DNA from: JBJEQG01 sp051881635
GTDB taxonomy: Bacteria; Bacillota; Clostridia; Oscillospirales; Acutalibacteraceae
DNA length: 64,000 nt
Assembly: GCA_051881635.1 (NCBI GenBank)
Contig: JBJEQG010000057.1
Location: 1-64,000, forward strand
Reading direction: 5' to 3'
Below are positions 9,201-19,489 of this stretch, piece after piece. The notes beneath the pieces are model-generated. The model saw only the letters and a program-made list of their open reading frames with translations, was not told where the DNA came from and searched no databases. Made by a program: the position numbers and the translations under genes. How positions within the stretch are numbered: the first letter of the stretch is position 1; each line of letters begins with the position of its first letter.

Positions 9201-10096
9201 TGCAAGATACAACACAAAATTTAAAATCAAATATCCGAGAGGCACATTGGCAGTCATACGAGTTGATTGACTGTTCAGACGGTGAACGCTTAGAGCGGTG
9301 GGGCGATATTATTCTTATTCGTCCCGACCCGCAGATTATTTGGAAAACGGAACGCCGTAATCCGCTTTGGAAACAGGCAGCAGCCCGTTATCAACGCTCC
9401 GACAAGGGTGGCGGTGCATGGCAGATGTACCGTCCACTCCCACAGCGTTGGACGATTGATTATCAATCCCTCATTTTTGGTATTAAGCCAATGGGCTTTA
9501 AGCATACGGGTGTTTTTCCCGAACAGGCAACGAATTGGGATTTTGTAACGCAAAAAATTCATGCCGCAAAAAAGCCCTTAAAAGTGCTGAATTTGTTTGC
9601 TTATACAGGTGCGGCAACGCTGGCGTGTTTAGCGGCGGGAGCGTCCGTAACCCATGTTGACGCCTCAAAGGGAATGGTGCAGTGGGCAAAGGAAAATGCC
9701 GAACTAAGCCATTTGTCAGACCGTCCTGTTCGTTGGTTGGTAGACGATTGCGTTAAGTTTGTACAGCGTGAACAGCGTCGTGGCAATCACTATGACGGAA
9801 TTATTATGGACCCGCCGAGCTATGGCAGAGGACCCGGCGGTGAAGTATGGAAACTTGAAGAACAGCTTTTCGATTTAGTTTCTCTCTGTGTGCCATTGAT
9901 GTCGGAAAATTCCTCCTTCTTTTTGCTTAATTCCTATACAACAGGACTTTCTCCGGCAGTTATGGAATATCTGTTGGGTGTCATGCTCCAAAAGCCTTTT
10001 GGCGGAAAGGTGTCAAGTTCGGAAATCGGACTTCATGTCACCGAGAGCGGCATGACCTTGCCATGTGGCAGTACGGCGATTTGGCAGAAAGATTGA
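9200..10096 (+). CDS. Class I SAM-dependent methyltransferase, RlmI/RlmK-like
   Basis: A 298-aa methyltransferase related to the COG1092 group that modifies 23S rRNA. The SAM-binding segment NLFAYTGAATLACL and the MDPPSYGRG catalytic loop are clear. There is no N-terminal PUA domain, so it is shorter than E. coli RlmI, and the exact target is uncertain. The ATG overlaps the last base of the glmM stop, implying translational coupling. Confidence 0.8.
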   Translation: MQDTTQNLKSNIREAHWQSYELIDCSDGERLERWGDIILIRPDPQIIWKTERRNPLWKQAAARYQRSDKGGGAWQMYRPLPQRWTIDYQSLIFGIKPMGFKHTGVFPEQATNWDFVTQKIHAAKKPLKVLNLFAYTGAATLACLAAGASVTHVDASKGMVQWAKENAELSHLSDRPVRWLVDDCVKFVQREQRRGNHYDGIIMDPPSYGRGPGGEVWKLEEQLFDLVSLCVPLMSENSSFFLLNSYTTGLSPAVMEYLLGVMLQKPFGGKVSSSEIGLHVTESGMTLPCGSTAIWQKD

Positions 10097-10126
10097 CGGG
10101 AAATATTAAAGGGATAGGGATAAATT

Positions 10127-11002
10127 ATGAGCTTTATTGAGGTTCAGAATGTCAGCTTTCGTTATGACAGTTTGAATGAAAATGAAACGGAAAGTTTGCC
10201 TTTGGCACTCAACCATGTTTCACTCAAAATTGAAAAAGGCGAATTTTTGGCAATTGTCGGGCATAACGGTTCGGGTAAATCGACACTTTCAAAAATGCTG
10301 AATGCCATTTATCTTCCAACAGAGGGCAGTGTTATTGTAGACGGCATGAATACCGCTGACAGCGAACATCTTTTTGATATTCGCAAAAATGTCGGTTTGG
10401 TTCAGCAGAACCCCGACAATCAAATTGTTGCCGGTATTGTCGAGGAAGATGTTGCGTTTGGCTGTGAGAACCTCGGTATGTCCCCAAAGGAAATCCGCCG
10501 CCGTGTTGATGATGCACTGAAAGCAGTCGATATGTATGATTATAGAATGTATTCGCCCGAAAAATTATCGGGCGGTCAGAAACAGCGTGTAGCTATTGCG
10601 GGCATTTTGGCGATGCAGCCACAGTGTATCGTTTTGGACGAACCGACCGCCATGCTTGACCCAAAAGGGCGAACAGAAGTTATGGAAACTATTCATGACC
10701 TTAACCGCAGACAGGGCATAACCATTGTGCTGATTACGCACTATATGGAGGAGGCAGTCGAGGCAGATCGTGTTATTGTTGCAGACGGCGGACAAATCCT
10801 TTTAACGGGAAAGCCAATCGAAGTTTTTTCGCAAGTTGAATTATTGAAAGAACATCGTCTTGATGTGCCGCAGGCGACAGAATTGGCATACCGATTGCAA
10901 AAAAGCGGTTTTGATATGCCTTGTGTTTTGAATGAAGAAATGTGTGCAAAGCAGATTGCCCGTTTGTTCGGCAAGCGTATTTCAACGAATGGGGGCGTAT
11001 AA
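10127..11002 (+). CDS. ecfA1: ECF transporter ATPase EcfA1
   Basis: First ATPase of the energy-coupling factor module shared by several vitamin and metal S-components. Walker A GHNGSGKS is at residues 45-52, the signature [13 protein letters not shown] and Walker [13 protein letters not shown] are present, and the 291-aa length is typical. It abuts ecfA2 directly, with ecfT next, so the complete EcfA1-A2-T module is encoded here. No S-component gene is in the window, as usual for group II ECF systems. Confidence 0.94.
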   Translation: MSFIEVQNVSFRYDSLNENETESLPLALNHVSLKIEKGEFLAIVGHNGSGKSTLSKMLNAIYLPTEGSVIVDGMNTADSEHLFDIRKNVGLVQQNPDNQIVAGIVEEDVAFGCENLGMSPKEIRRRVDDALKAVDMYDYRMYSPEKLSGGQKQRVAIAGILAMQPQCIVLDEPTAMLDPKGRTEVMETIHDLNRRQGITIVLITHYMEEAVEADRVIVADGGQILLTGKPIEVFSQVELLKEHRLDVPQATELAYRLQKSGFDMPCVLNEEMCAKQIARLFGKRISTNGGV

Positions 11003-11860
11003 ATGGCAATATTGGAAATCAAAAATCTAACATTTATCTATGCCCCAAAAACAGAACAGCAAAAAATTGCCGTAAACGATGTCAGCCTGACAGTAGATAA
11101 AGGTGATTTTGTCGGCATTATCGGGCATACAGGTTCTGGTAAGTCAACATTGGTACAGCTTTTGAACGGTTTGTTAAAGCCGAGTTCTGGCGAAATTTTT
11201 TTGAACGGCAGAAATATTTGGGAAGACCCAAAAAAAATTCGGGATATTCGTTTTAAAGTCGGATTGGTATTCCAATACCCCGAATATCAGCTTTTTGAAG
11301 AAACGGTTGAAAAAGATATTGCTTTCGGACCTCGCAATATGGGCTTGTCGGAGAATGAAATTGCCGAGCGTGTAACAATGGCGGCAGATTTTGTCGGATT
11401 AAAGCCCGAGCTTTTGAAGAAATCACCGTTTGAATTGTCAGGCGGCGAGAAACGCCGTGCGGCGATTGCAGGTGTTGTGGCAATGGACCCCGAAATTTTG
11501 ATTTTGGACGAGCCGAGTGCGGGACTTGACCCTATGGGGCGTGATGAACTTTTGGAGCAAATCCGCAGTTATCATGAGCGGCGGCAGAATACCGTCCTGC
11601 TTGTATCCCATAGCATGGAAGATGTGGCGAAATTTGCAAAGAAAGTTTTGGTTATGTCAAACGGACAGAAGAAATTTTATGATACAACAACCGCTGTTTT
11701 CGCCCATAGTGAGGAACTTGAAGCGTTGAGCCTCAAAGTGCCGCAGATTACAAAGATTATGCACTTGCTGAATAAAGCGGGAATTGCGGTTGATTTAAAC
11801 GCCCTGACAGTTGAACAGGGCTTTAAATCAATACAACAGCTATTGAAGAAAAACGGGTGA
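11003..11860 (+). CDS. ecfA2: ECF transporter ATPase EcfA2
   Basis: Second ATPase of the ECF module, 285 aa. Walker A GHTGSGKST is at about 41-49, the signature is LSGGEKRRAAIAG and Walker B is ILILDEPSAGLDP. It starts immediately after the ecfA1 stop and ends a few bases before the ecfT start. It pairs with EcfA1 as a heterodimer on the cytoplasmic face of EcfT. Confidence 0.94.
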   Translation: MAILEIKNLTFIYAPKTEQQKIAVNDVSLTVDKGDFVGIIGHTGSGKSTLVQLLNGLLKPSSGEIFLNGRNIWEDPKKIRDIRFKVGLVFQYPEYQLFEETVEKDIAFGPRNMGLSENEIAERVTMAADFVGLKPELLKKSPFELSGGEKRRAAIAGVVAMDPEILILDEPSAGLDPMGRDELLEQIRSYHERRQNTVLLVSHSMEDVAKFAKKVLVMSNGQKKFYDTTTAVFAHSEELEALSLKVPQITKIMHLLNKAGIAVDLNALTVEQGFKSIQQLLKKNG

Positions 11861-11865
11861 TAACA

Positions 11866-12675
11866 ATGGTAAGGGAAATAACACTCGGACAGTATGTTCA
11901 TGGCAAAAGTCTTTTGCATAAAACAGACCCACGAATGAAAATTGTGCTTTTAACGCTGTTTATCATTTTTGTTTTTGTTTCCAATAATTTTATTTCCTTG
12001 GGAATAATGGCTGTTTTTTGTATTGTTGCCATGCTGATGTCGGGTATCAAAATAAAGATGTATGTTAAGAGTTTAAAAGCCATTATGTTTTTGGCACTTT
12101 TTACGGGTGTCATAAATCTGTTTACAGGTTCAGGCGAACCTTTGTGGCAGTGGTGGTTTTTACAGATTACACCGTTAGGCATACGAAATGCCATATTTTA
12201 TTTTTTCAGAATTATCATTTTGGTGGTGGTCAGTGCCGTTTTGACTTATACAACGACACCGACAGATTTAACCGATGCGATTGAACGGCTTTTAAAGCCG
12301 TTGACTTTTTTTCATGTCAAGGTACAGATGTTGGCAATGATGATGACGATTGCTTTGCGTTTCATTCCCACATTGCTCAACGAAACGGATAAAATTATGA
12401 ATGCCCAGAAAGCCAGAGGGGCAGATATGGAAAGCGGAAACTTCATCAAAAAAATTAAGGCGTTTGTGCCGATTTTAATTCCATTGTTTATTTCATCGTT
12501 TCGCCGTGCGGGCGATTTGGCAACGGCAATGGAATGTCGCTGTTACAGCGTTGATATTCATCGAACACGCATGAAAGTTTTGCATATTCATTTGAGGGAT
12601 ATTATAGAGTTGATTGTTTCCGTTTTGGTTTGTGCGTGTGTTGTGCTGAGCAATCTGTTTTTGAATATTATTTGA
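11866..12675 (+). CDS. ecfT: ECF transporter transmembrane protein EcfT
   Basis: Membrane scaffold of the ECF transporter, 269 aa, with several hydrophobic helices and the two coupling-helix motifs of the family, AQKARGAD and a second one around AMECRCYS. ATG 11866 is chosen because GGGTG lies 6 bases upstream; a GTG at 11857 overlapping the ecfA2 stop would use no clear RBS. The family usually begins like this one, with a GQY segment then a DPRMK motif. Confidence 0.93.
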   Translation: MVREITLGQYVHGKSLLHKTDPRMKIVLLTLFIIFVFVSNNFISLGIMAVFCIVAMLMSGIKIKMYVKSLKAIMFLALFTGVINLFTGSGEPLWQWWFLQITPLGIRNAIFYFFRIIILVVVSAVLTYTTTPTDLTDAIERLLKPLTFFHVKVQMLAMMMTIALRFIPTLLNETDKIMNAQKARGADMESGNFIKKIKAFVPILIPLFISSFRRAGDLATAMECRCYSVDIHRTRMKVLHIHLRDIIELIVSVLVCACVVLSNLFLNII

Positions 12676-12693
12676 GATTGAGGAATAGAAAAA

Positions 12694-13464
12694 ATGCGGA
12701 ATATACTTTTGGTTTTGATGTATGACGGCAGTGTTTTTCATGGCTGGCAGGTTCAGGAGAATGCCATAACGGTACAGGAAGTTTTTCAAAATGCGGTGTC
12801 CCGAATTTTAGGTTCATGTCCGGATATTAAAGGTTCAAGCCGTACTGATGCTGGTGTTCATGCCAATATGTATTGTATCAGCATGAAGATTGAACATAAT
12901 ATTCCTTGTGAACGCCTTGTTGCGGCACTCAATCATCATTTACCGTCCAAAGTTGCCGTTCTTTCGGCGTGTGAAGTGCCGCTTGATTTCCATGCCCGTT
13001 ATTCATGTATCGGCAAAGAGTATATTTATAAGATTTGGAACAGTCCCGTAAGAAATCCTTTTTTGGACGGTTATGCACTGCATTATTGGTATAATTTAGA
13101 TATAGACAGGCTTAATCGTGCGGCAGAGCATTTTTTGGGGGCTCATGATTTTACATCATTCTGTACATTGGACAACCGCACCAAAGGAGATTTTACACGC
13201 ACAATCAAAAATCTGCATATTGACCGTAACAAAGAGCTTGTTACGCTTACGATAGAGGCAGACGGCTTTTTGTATAATATGGTTCGTATTATCGTGGGAA
13301 CGCTTTTGCGTGTGGCACAGGGCAAAATCCAACCGGAGAAAATTCCGTATATTATAGACGCTTTGGACAGAAAAAAGGCAGGTCCGACCGCACCGCCATA
13401 CGGTTTATATTTAAATCGTGTTTGTTATGAAGAAGATATTATGAGAAAAATTGGAAAATTGTAA
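12694..13464 (+). CDS. truA: tRNA pseudouridine(38-40) synthase TruA
   Basis: Modifies uridines 38-40 in the anticodon stem-loop of tRNAs. The catalytic aspartate is D52 in SSRTDAGVHA, and the 256-aa length and the C-terminal NMVRIIVGTLL block are typical. It follows ecfT by 18 bases; the ecf-truA order is common in Firmicutes. A weak RBS (TTGAGGAA) precedes the ATG. Confidence 0.94.
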   Translation: MRNILLVLMYDGSVFHGWQVQENAITVQEVFQNAVSRILGSCPDIKGSSRTDAGVHANMYCISMKIEHNIPCERLVAALNHHLPSKVAVLSACEVPLDFHARYSCIGKEYIYKIWNSPVRNPFLDGYALHYWYNLDIDRLNRAAEHFLGAHDFTSFCTLDNRTKGDFTRTIKNLHIDRNKELVTLTIEADGFLYNMVRIIVGTLLRVAQGKIQPEKIPYIIDALDRKKAGPTAPPYGLYLNRVCYEEDIMRKIGKL

Positions 13465-13486
13465 TGAAAAGGACGGTGCTTTCACA

Positions 13487-14737
13487 ATGAAGAAAAAACA
13501 GGGGGCAGGGCGTTACCGCAACATAGATAAAAAGTCCAACCGTAAGGTTGTCAGCTATGAGGATATTCCGATTGATGAATATGAAGTTCCCACAGTCCCC
13601 AAACATATATTTAAAAATATATTAAAGGCAATCGGTATTATTTTTGTTTCCGTTGCCGTACTTTTGGTAATTTTGAATTGGAACTGTTTAACCTCCGAAC
13701 AGTTTGCTAACTGGTTCAATTATGAATTTCTCGGCAAATCCTATGGTGACGGTTATCCTGTGCGTATTGTCGGCACAAAAGTCAAAAGTCAGAATATGAC
13801 GCTGATTAACGGCGGCACTTTGGCTTATTGCAGTGATACGGCGATTTTAACTTTAAATTCCACAGCGGGCGAGATTATGAACGAACAACATTCTTTCACA
13901 ACCCCGTACCTTAAATCTTCGGGTAATTATATGATTGTCAGCAGTACAGGAGCTAAAAACTATAAAATATTGACTTCCAATTCATTGGTTCATACAGGCA
14001 CGACAGACGAAAAGATTTTTGATGCCGATGTTTCTTCCAACGGACGCTATGCGATTCTGACTGAAACGGACGGTTATTTTTCAAAGCTGACAGCCTATCT
14101 TTCAGATAACAGAGAAAAGTATAATTATTCATTTGCCGACAATTACGCTTATGCTCTTTCCCTGAATAATGACGGCACAAAGGCGGCTGTTGCGGCAATA
14201 AATTCCGAAAACGGTTCATCTTCGGCAATTATATATCTTTTGGATTTCAACAGCAGTGAGTGCGAAGCCAAATATGTTTTTAACGATGATTATATTTACG
14301 ATATTTGTTATTTAAACAATGGAAATGTTGTTGCAGTCGGTGCAAGTAACGCTTATTTTATCAATGTTGAGAACCAAAGTAAAACAACGATTGAATATAA
14401 TTCCGCAACATTAACGCAGTATAAGCTGAGTAAAGAAAACGGTTTGCTCCTGTCGCTTTCCGACACACCGGACGGCAAGGAATGTAGCCTGATGTATATT
14501 GACAAAAACGGTGCAACAAAATATCGTTTTTCTTTGGGTGCAAAAGTTGATGCGATTGACTTATACAGTACAAGTGCGGTTGCGGTCATTCAAAACAAGG
14601 CTTATTTTTATAACGAGAATGGTTCTGTCATTTCCGAAACGGAATGTGGCAGAGATACAAAACAGATTTGTATGCTCAACACCAACACCGCCTATGCTCT
14701 TGGCAACAGCGAAATTTCCATGCTTACTTTTAATTAA
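13487..14737 (+). CDS. DUF5711 family membrane-anchored protein
   Basis: A 416-aa protein with a basic, polar N-terminal ~35 residues, one membrane helix (about residues 38-60, IIFVSVAVLLVIL) and a large extracytoplasmic part of short beta-strand-like repeats. The repeats resemble a beta-propeller (SNGRYAILTE, NDGTKAAVAA), as in DUF5711 proteins. Function is unknown. ATG 13487 is chosen over the in-frame TTG 13451 because GGACGG lies 8-10 bases upstream and the first start overlaps truA. It precedes dnaE by 27 bases. Confidence 0.7.
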   Translation: MKKKQGAGRYRNIDKKSNRKVVSYEDIPIDEYEVPTVPKHIFKNILKAIGIIFVSVAVLLVILNWNCLTSEQFANWFNYEFLGKSYGDGYPVRIVGTKVKSQNMTLINGGTLAYCSDTAILTLNSTAGEIMNEQHSFTTPYLKSSGNYMIVSSTGAKNYKILTSNSLVHTGTTDEKIFDADVSSNGRYAILTETDGYFSKLTAYLSDNREKYNYSFADNYAYALSLNNDGTKAAVAAINSENGSSSAIIYLLDFNSSECEAKYVFNDDYIYDICYLNNGNVVAVGASNAYFINVENQSKTTIEYNSATLTQYKLSKENGLLLSLSDTPDGKECSLMYIDKNGATKYRFSLGAKVDAIDLYSTSAVAVIQNKAYFYNENGSVISETECGRDTKQICMLNTNTAYALGNSEISMLTFN

Positions 14738-14764
14738 GTGTTTTAGCCATAGGGAGTGATAAAT

Positions 14765-17700
14765 TTGGGTTTTGTTCATCTTCATGTACATTCAGAATAC
14801 AGCCTTTTGGACGGTGCCTGTCGGTTAAAGGACTTGGTTCAGAAAGCGAAAAATTTAGGTCAGACGGCAATCGCCGTAACCGACCATGGTGCAATGTACG
14901 GCACGATTGATTTCTATAAAATAGCGAAAAAAGAGGGGATAAAGCCGATTATTGGCTGTGAAGTTTATGTTGCTCCCCGAAAATATACGGATAAAGATGG
15001 TGTTTTTGACCGGGAGAGCCGCCATATGGTGCTTTTATGCGAAAATGAAACCGGTTATCAGAATTTAATAAAATTGGTTTCAATGGCATGGACAGAGGGC
15101 TTTTATGGAAAACCCCGTATTGATGAAAACCTTTTGGAAAAATATCATGACGGTTTAATTGCACTTTCGGCGTGTTTAGCAGGAGAAATTCCCAAAGCAC
15201 TCCTTAACGGAACTTATGCCCTTGCAAAGGAAAAAACGCTGAAATACAAACAAATTTTTGGAGAAGAAAATTTCTTTTTGGAACTTCAAGACCATAATAT
15301 AGCGGAACAAAAACGCATTAACCCTGAAATTATTCGTTTGTCAAGGGAATGTTCCGTACCGCTTGTTGTTACAAACGACTGTCATTATATAAACCGTGAA
15401 GACAGTCATGTTCACCATGTGCTTTTGTGTATTCAGACCAACCACACCATTGATGAAGAAAACGCTATGGCGTTTCCGACTGATGAATTTTATATTAAGA
15501 GCGAGGAGGAAATGCGTCAGCTTTTCCCAGAATTGCCAGAAGCGTATGAAAACACCGTTAAGATTGCCGAGCGTTGTTGTGTGGAATTTGAGTTTGGAAA
15601 AATCAAATTGCCCCGTTTTGATATTCCCGATGACCGCACCCATTTACAGTATTTTACGGACGAATGTTTTAAAGGCCTGAAAAAGCATTACGGCGAAAAT
15701 CCGTCCGCTGACCTTGTAGAGCGGTTGAACTATGAAATTTCAACCATTCAAAAAATGGGTTATGTTGATTATTACCTGATTGTCAACGATTATGTTCAAT
15801 ATGCGAAATCGGTTCATATTCCCGTTGGAGTTGGCAGAGGTTCGGGTGCGGGCAGCTTGGCAGCTTATTGTATTGGTATTACGGGTATAGACCCCATAAA
15901 GTACGACCTTTTGTTTGAGCGTTTTCTTAACCCCGAGCGTGTCAGTATGCCGGACTTTGATGTTGATTTCTGTAAGGAACGCCGTCAGGAAGTTATTGAT
16001 TATGTTATTCGGAAATACGGTGAGGACCATGTGGCACAGATTATTGCTTTCGGCACAATGGCGGCAAAAGGGGCAATCCGAGATGTAGGCAGAGCATTGG
16101 CAATTCCGTATGCAACTGTGGACAGTATCGCAAAACTTGTTCCGAATGACCTCGGTATGACCTTACAGAAAGCCATGAAAATATCGGGCGAATTAAAAAG
16201 CCGTTACGAAAGCGACCCACAAATCCATGAACTGATTGATACTGCAATGAAAATCGAGGGTATGCCCCGACACGCAACCCGTCATGCCGCCGGTGTTGTC
16301 ATTACCGACAAAAAAGTCAGCGACTATGTTCCGCTTGCGACCAATGATGAAGCGGTTGTTACACAATATACCATGACCACTTTGGACGAGTTGGGTTTGC
16401 TGAAAATGGATTTTCTCGGATTAAGAAACCTGACGGTGATTGATGAGGCGGAAAAGCTCATTCAACAGTATGAACCGAATTTTTCGGCACAGGATATTCC
16501 CACAGATGATAAGGCGGTTTTTGAAATGATTGCCCGTGGAGATACGGAAGGTGTCTTTCAGTTTGAGTCGGCAGGAATGAAGAATGTATTGGTACAGCTT
16601 TGTCCCGAAAGTATAGAGGACTTGATAGCCGTTATTTCGCTTTATCGTCCCGGTCCTATGGATTCAATCCCACGCTATATTGAGAACCGTCACAATCCGC
16701 AGAAAATTACTTATAAGCACCCCTTGCTCTGTCCCATATTGGAAGTCACCAACGGCTGTATCGTTTATCAGGAACAGGTCATGCAGATTTTCCGTACATT
16801 GGCAGGGTATTCTCTTGGTAGGGCGGATATTGTCCGCCGAGCTATGTCCAAAAAGAAATCCCATGTTATGGAACAGGAAAGAAATGTATTCATATACGGT
16901 TTAACAAAAGAGGACGGTACTATTGAAGTTGAGGGTTGTGTGCGGCGTGGCGTTCCCGCTGAAACAGCGGCGGAAATTTTTGCGGAAATGGAAAGTTTTG
17001 CCTCCTATGCATTCAATAAATCTCATGCGGCGTGTTATGCCTTTATTTCCTATCAAACGGCATATTTAAAGTGTCACTATACTTGTGCATATATGGCAGC
17101 TCTTTTGTCAAGCGTTTTGGACCAAACAGGCAAGTTGGTCGGTTATATTGATGATTGCACAAAGCATAATATTCGTGTTTTACCGCCCCATGTCAACCGC
17201 AGTGCAGTCGGTTTTACCGCACAAAACAACGAAATTCGTTTCGGTCTTATGGCAATAAAAAATCTCGGACGCAATTTTATCGAGAAAATTTTGGAAGAGC
17301 GTCAGGCTAACGGCAATTTTACTTCTTTCTATAATTTCTGTAAACGAACATATAGTCGGGAATTGAACCGCCGAGCTGTTGAGAACCTCATCAAAAGCGG
17401 TTCGTTAGACGGATTAGGAGCAAACCGCAAGGAAATGCTTTTGTCGATTGACCGTATTTTTGAGGCACTCAGTGCCTCAAAGCGGGAAATGATAGAGGGA
17501 CAGCTTGACTTTTTCAGTATGGGTACAGCAGACTTGCCGCCCGAAGAACCAAAACTTACCCAGGCTGCGGAATACTCTCATAATGAATTGCTTGAAATGG
17601 AAAAGCAAACAACGGGAATGTATCTTTCGGGACACCCTATGGCAGAATATGAAGCGGCGATACAGGCACTTCATGCCGACCGCCTTAGTGATATTGTATC

Positions 17701-18280
17701 GGAGGAAAGCGAAAATACCGCCTATAAGGACGGCGACACAGTAACGCTTTTGGCGATTGTATCCAAAGTTAAGTTAAAAACCACCAAAAGCAATACCGTT
17801 ATGGCATTTGCTACGATTGAGGATAAGTATGCCGATGGAGAAATGATTGTTTTCCCAAAAACATTATCCGAGTTCGGACATTTGATTGTTGAAGGTAATG
17901 TTTTAAAAATTCAGGCTACTGTCAACTTGCGTGAGGACGAACCCCCAAAGTTGATTTGCCGACAGGTAACAATGGCACAAAAAGATGTTTCGCCGACAGA
18001 TGAACGCCAAAATGAACCGCAAAACAATCCACAGCCCCAAAAGAAATTTAAAGCCGGCTTATATTTGCGAGTACCTAACCGTGAGAGTGAGGAATACCGC
18101 CGAGCTATGCAGATTATCCGCATTTTTGACGGCAGAACTCCATGGTATTTAAACTTTACGGATACAAAAACGACCTATGCCGCACCTTATAATCTGTTTG
18201 TTGATGTCAATCCCGTTATGCTGAGGGAATTAAAGAAACGCATAGGAGAAAACAATGTTGTGTTTATTGACACAAAATAA
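14765..18280 (+). CDS. dnaE: DNA polymerase III subunit alpha (DnaE)
   Basis: Replicative C-family DNA polymerase, 1171 aa. The N-terminal PHP domain begins HLHVHSEYSLLDGA. The palm domain carries the catalytic aspartates D399 and D401 in PDFDVDF. Further along are the fingers (RRAMSKKK region), tandem helix-hairpin-helix and an OB-fold near the C terminus (TVTLLAIVSKVK). Start TTG 14765 has AGGGAG 8 bases upstream and gives the usual MGFVHLHVH N terminus; GTG 14756 overlaps the RBS. The downstream neighbour pfkA is a common dnaE partner but has its own promoter. Confidence 0.96.
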   Translation: MGFVHLHVHSEYSLLDGACRLKDLVQKAKNLGQTAIAVTDHGAMYGTIDFYKIAKKEGIKPIIGCEVYVAPRKYTDKDGVFDRESRHMVLLCENETGYQNLIKLVSMAWTEGFYGKPRIDENLLEKYHDGLIALSACLAGEIPKALLNGTYALAKEKTLKYKQIFGEENFFLELQDHNIAEQKRINPEIIRLSRECSVPLVVTNDCHYINREDSHVHHVLLCIQTNHTIDEENAMAFPTDEFYIKSEEEMRQLFPELPEAYENTVKIAERCCVEFEFGKIKLPRFDIPDDRTHLQYFTDECFKGLKKHYGENPSADLVERLNYEISTIQKMGYVDYYLIVNDYVQYAKSVHIPVGVGRGSGAGSLAAYCIGITGIDPIKYDLLFERFLNPERVSMPDFDVDFCKERRQEVIDYVIRKYGEDHVAQIIAFGTMAAKGAIRDVGRALAIPYATVDSIAKLVPNDLGMTLQKAMKISGELKSRYESDPQIHELIDTAMKIEGMPRHATRHAAGVVITDKKVSDYVPLATNDEAVVTQYTMTTLDELGLLKMDFLGLRNLTVIDEAEKLIQQYEPNFSAQDIPTDDKAVFEMIARGDTEGVFQFESAGMKNVLVQLCPESIEDLIAVISLYRPGPMDSIPRYIENRHNPQKITYKHPLLCPILEVTNGCIVYQEQVMQIFRTLAGYSLGRADIVRRAMSKKKSHVMEQERNVFIYGLTKEDGTIEVEGCVRRGVPAETAAEIFAEMESFASYAFNKSHAACYAFISYQTAYLKCHYTCAYMAALLSSVLDQTGKLVGYIDDCTKHNIRVLPPHVNRSAVGFTAQNNEIRFGLMAIKNLGRNFIEKILEERQANGNFTSFYNFCKRTYSRELNRRAVENLIKSGSLDGLGANRKEMLLSIDRIFEALSASKREMIEGQLDFFSMGTADLPPEEPKLTQAAEYSHNELLEMEKQTTGMYLSGHPMAEYEAAIQALHADRLSDIVSEESENTAYKDGDTVTLLAIVSKVKLKTTKSNTVMAFATIEDKYADGEMIVFPKTLSEFGHLIVEGNVLKIQATVNLREDEPPKLICRQVTMAQKDVSPTDERQNEPQNNPQPQKKFKAGLYLRVPNRESEEYRRAMQIIRIFDGRTPWYLNFTDTKTTYAAPYNLFVDVNPVMLRELKKRIGENNVVFIDTK

Positions 18281-18342
18281 AGGTACATTTTGCCTTTTAT
18301 GAGAAAAAATTGTAAAAAATACAAGGAATAAACAAATTTGAC

Positions 18343-18372
18343 TTGAATGTTTGGTATGAAATGTATTATAAT
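18343..18372 (+). promoter_or_regulatory. Promoter of pfkA
   Basis: TTGAAT (18343-18348), an 18-bp spacer and a perfect TATAAT (18367-18372), followed by a GGGAGG RBS before the ATG. Confidence 0.65.
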
Positions 18373-18422
18373 AGAATTAACCTAATTAACATTATGTCTA
18401 ATAACACAGGGAGGTTTCATAT

Positions 18423-19391
18423 ATGGAAACAAAAGCTATTGCAGTCCTTACAAGCGGCGGTGACGCCCCGGGCATGAATGCCGCTGTCAGAGCGGTAGCC
18501 AGAGCAGCTTTGGCAAGGGGAATGAAAGTTCTCGGCGTTCGCAGAGGTTATAACGGTCTTTTAACTGGCGATGTTTTTGAGATGAATTTGCGTACGGTTT
18601 CGGATATTATCCATAGAGGCGGTACGGTTCTTTATACGGCACGCAGCCCCGAATTTAATACACCTGAGGGTGTAAAGAAAGCGGCAGAAACCTGTCGCCG
18701 TTTGGGCGTTGTCGGTGTTGTTGTTATCGGTGGTGACGGTTCTTTCAGAGGAGCTCGTGACCTGACAGGCGAGGGTATTCCTTGTGTTGGTATTCCCGGC
18801 ACAATCGATAACGATATTGCCAGCAGTGATTACACAATCGGTTTTGATACAGCCATGAATACGGCTATGGAAATGATTGACCGTATTCGTGATACAGCTC
18901 AATCTCATGACCGTTGCAGTGTTGTAGAGGTTATGGGCAGAAGATGCGGTGATATTGCTTTGGAAACAGGTATTGCAGTCGGTGCGTCCGCAATTCTTGT
19001 TCCGGAAGTTCCGTTTGATTTGCAGAAAGATGTTATCGACCGTATGCTGACAACACAAAAGACAGGCAAGAAGCACTTTATCATCATTGTAGCTGAGGGT
19101 GTCGGCGGCGTTAATGATTTGGCAAAAGAAATTGAAAAGAGAACAGGCATTGAAACAAGAGCCACAGTTCTCGGTCATGTTCAGAGAGGCGGTTCACCGA
19201 CTTTGCGTGACCGTGTTGTTGCGAGCCAAATGGGTTACAGAGCTGTTGAAATCCTCTCAGAAGGACAAGGCAACCGTGTTGTTGTTATGAGAGATAATAA
19301 GATTGTTGATTTCGACATCACAGAGGCTTTAAACATGAAGCGTGTGTTCAACAAAAAGTTGTATGATATTGCATTGAGCATTTCTATCTAA
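18423..19391 (+). CDS. pfkA: ATP-dependent 6-phosphofructokinase
   Basis: Glycolytic enzyme phosphorylating fructose-6-phosphate. The 322-aa length, LTSGGDAPGMNAAVRA N terminus, GGDGSF ATP/Mg loop, catalytic GTIDNDI segment (TIDND) and the LGHVQRGGSPT block show an ATP-type, allosteric PfkA. GGGAGG precedes ATG 18423. Codon usage here is cleaner than in the flanking genes, as expected for a highly expressed gene. A hairpin with terminator character follows. Confidence 0.96.
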   Translation: METKAIAVLTSGGDAPGMNAAVRAVARAALARGMKVLGVRRGYNGLLTGDVFEMNLRTVSDIIHRGGTVLYTARSPEFNTPEGVKKAAETCRRLGVVGVVVIGGDGSFRGARDLTGEGIPCVGIPGTIDNDIASSDYTIGFDTAMNTAMEMIDRIRDTAQSHDRCSVVEVMGRRCGDIALETGIAVGASAILVPEVPFDLQKDVIDRMLTTQKTGKKHFIIIVAEGVGGVNDLAKEIEKRTGIETRATVLGHVQRGGSPTLRDRVVASQMGYRAVEILSEGQGNRVVVMRDNKIVDFDITEALNMKRVFNKKLYDIALSISI

Positions 19392-19416
19392 TTCAAAGAT
19401 AATTGACATTAAAAAG

Positions 19417-19453
19417 ACACCCGAGGCATCTGAATAATATCGGCTTCGGGTGT
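19417..19453 (+). terminator. Terminator-like hairpin after pfkA
   Basis: ACACCCGA (19417-19424) pairs with TCGGGTGT (19446-19453). The loop is 21 bases and the tail is T-rich but not a continuous run. Confidence 0.5.
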
Positions 19454-19489
19454 TATAGTCTTTATTTATTATTTGTTGGAGGAAAATAT

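Noticed and set aside
18561..19178. 205-codon minus-strand open frame opposite pfkA
   Set aside because: It is an antisense shadow of a clearly coding plus-strand pfkA, with no RBS and no family resemblance; the same applies to the 244-codon frame opposite copA (37507-38241).
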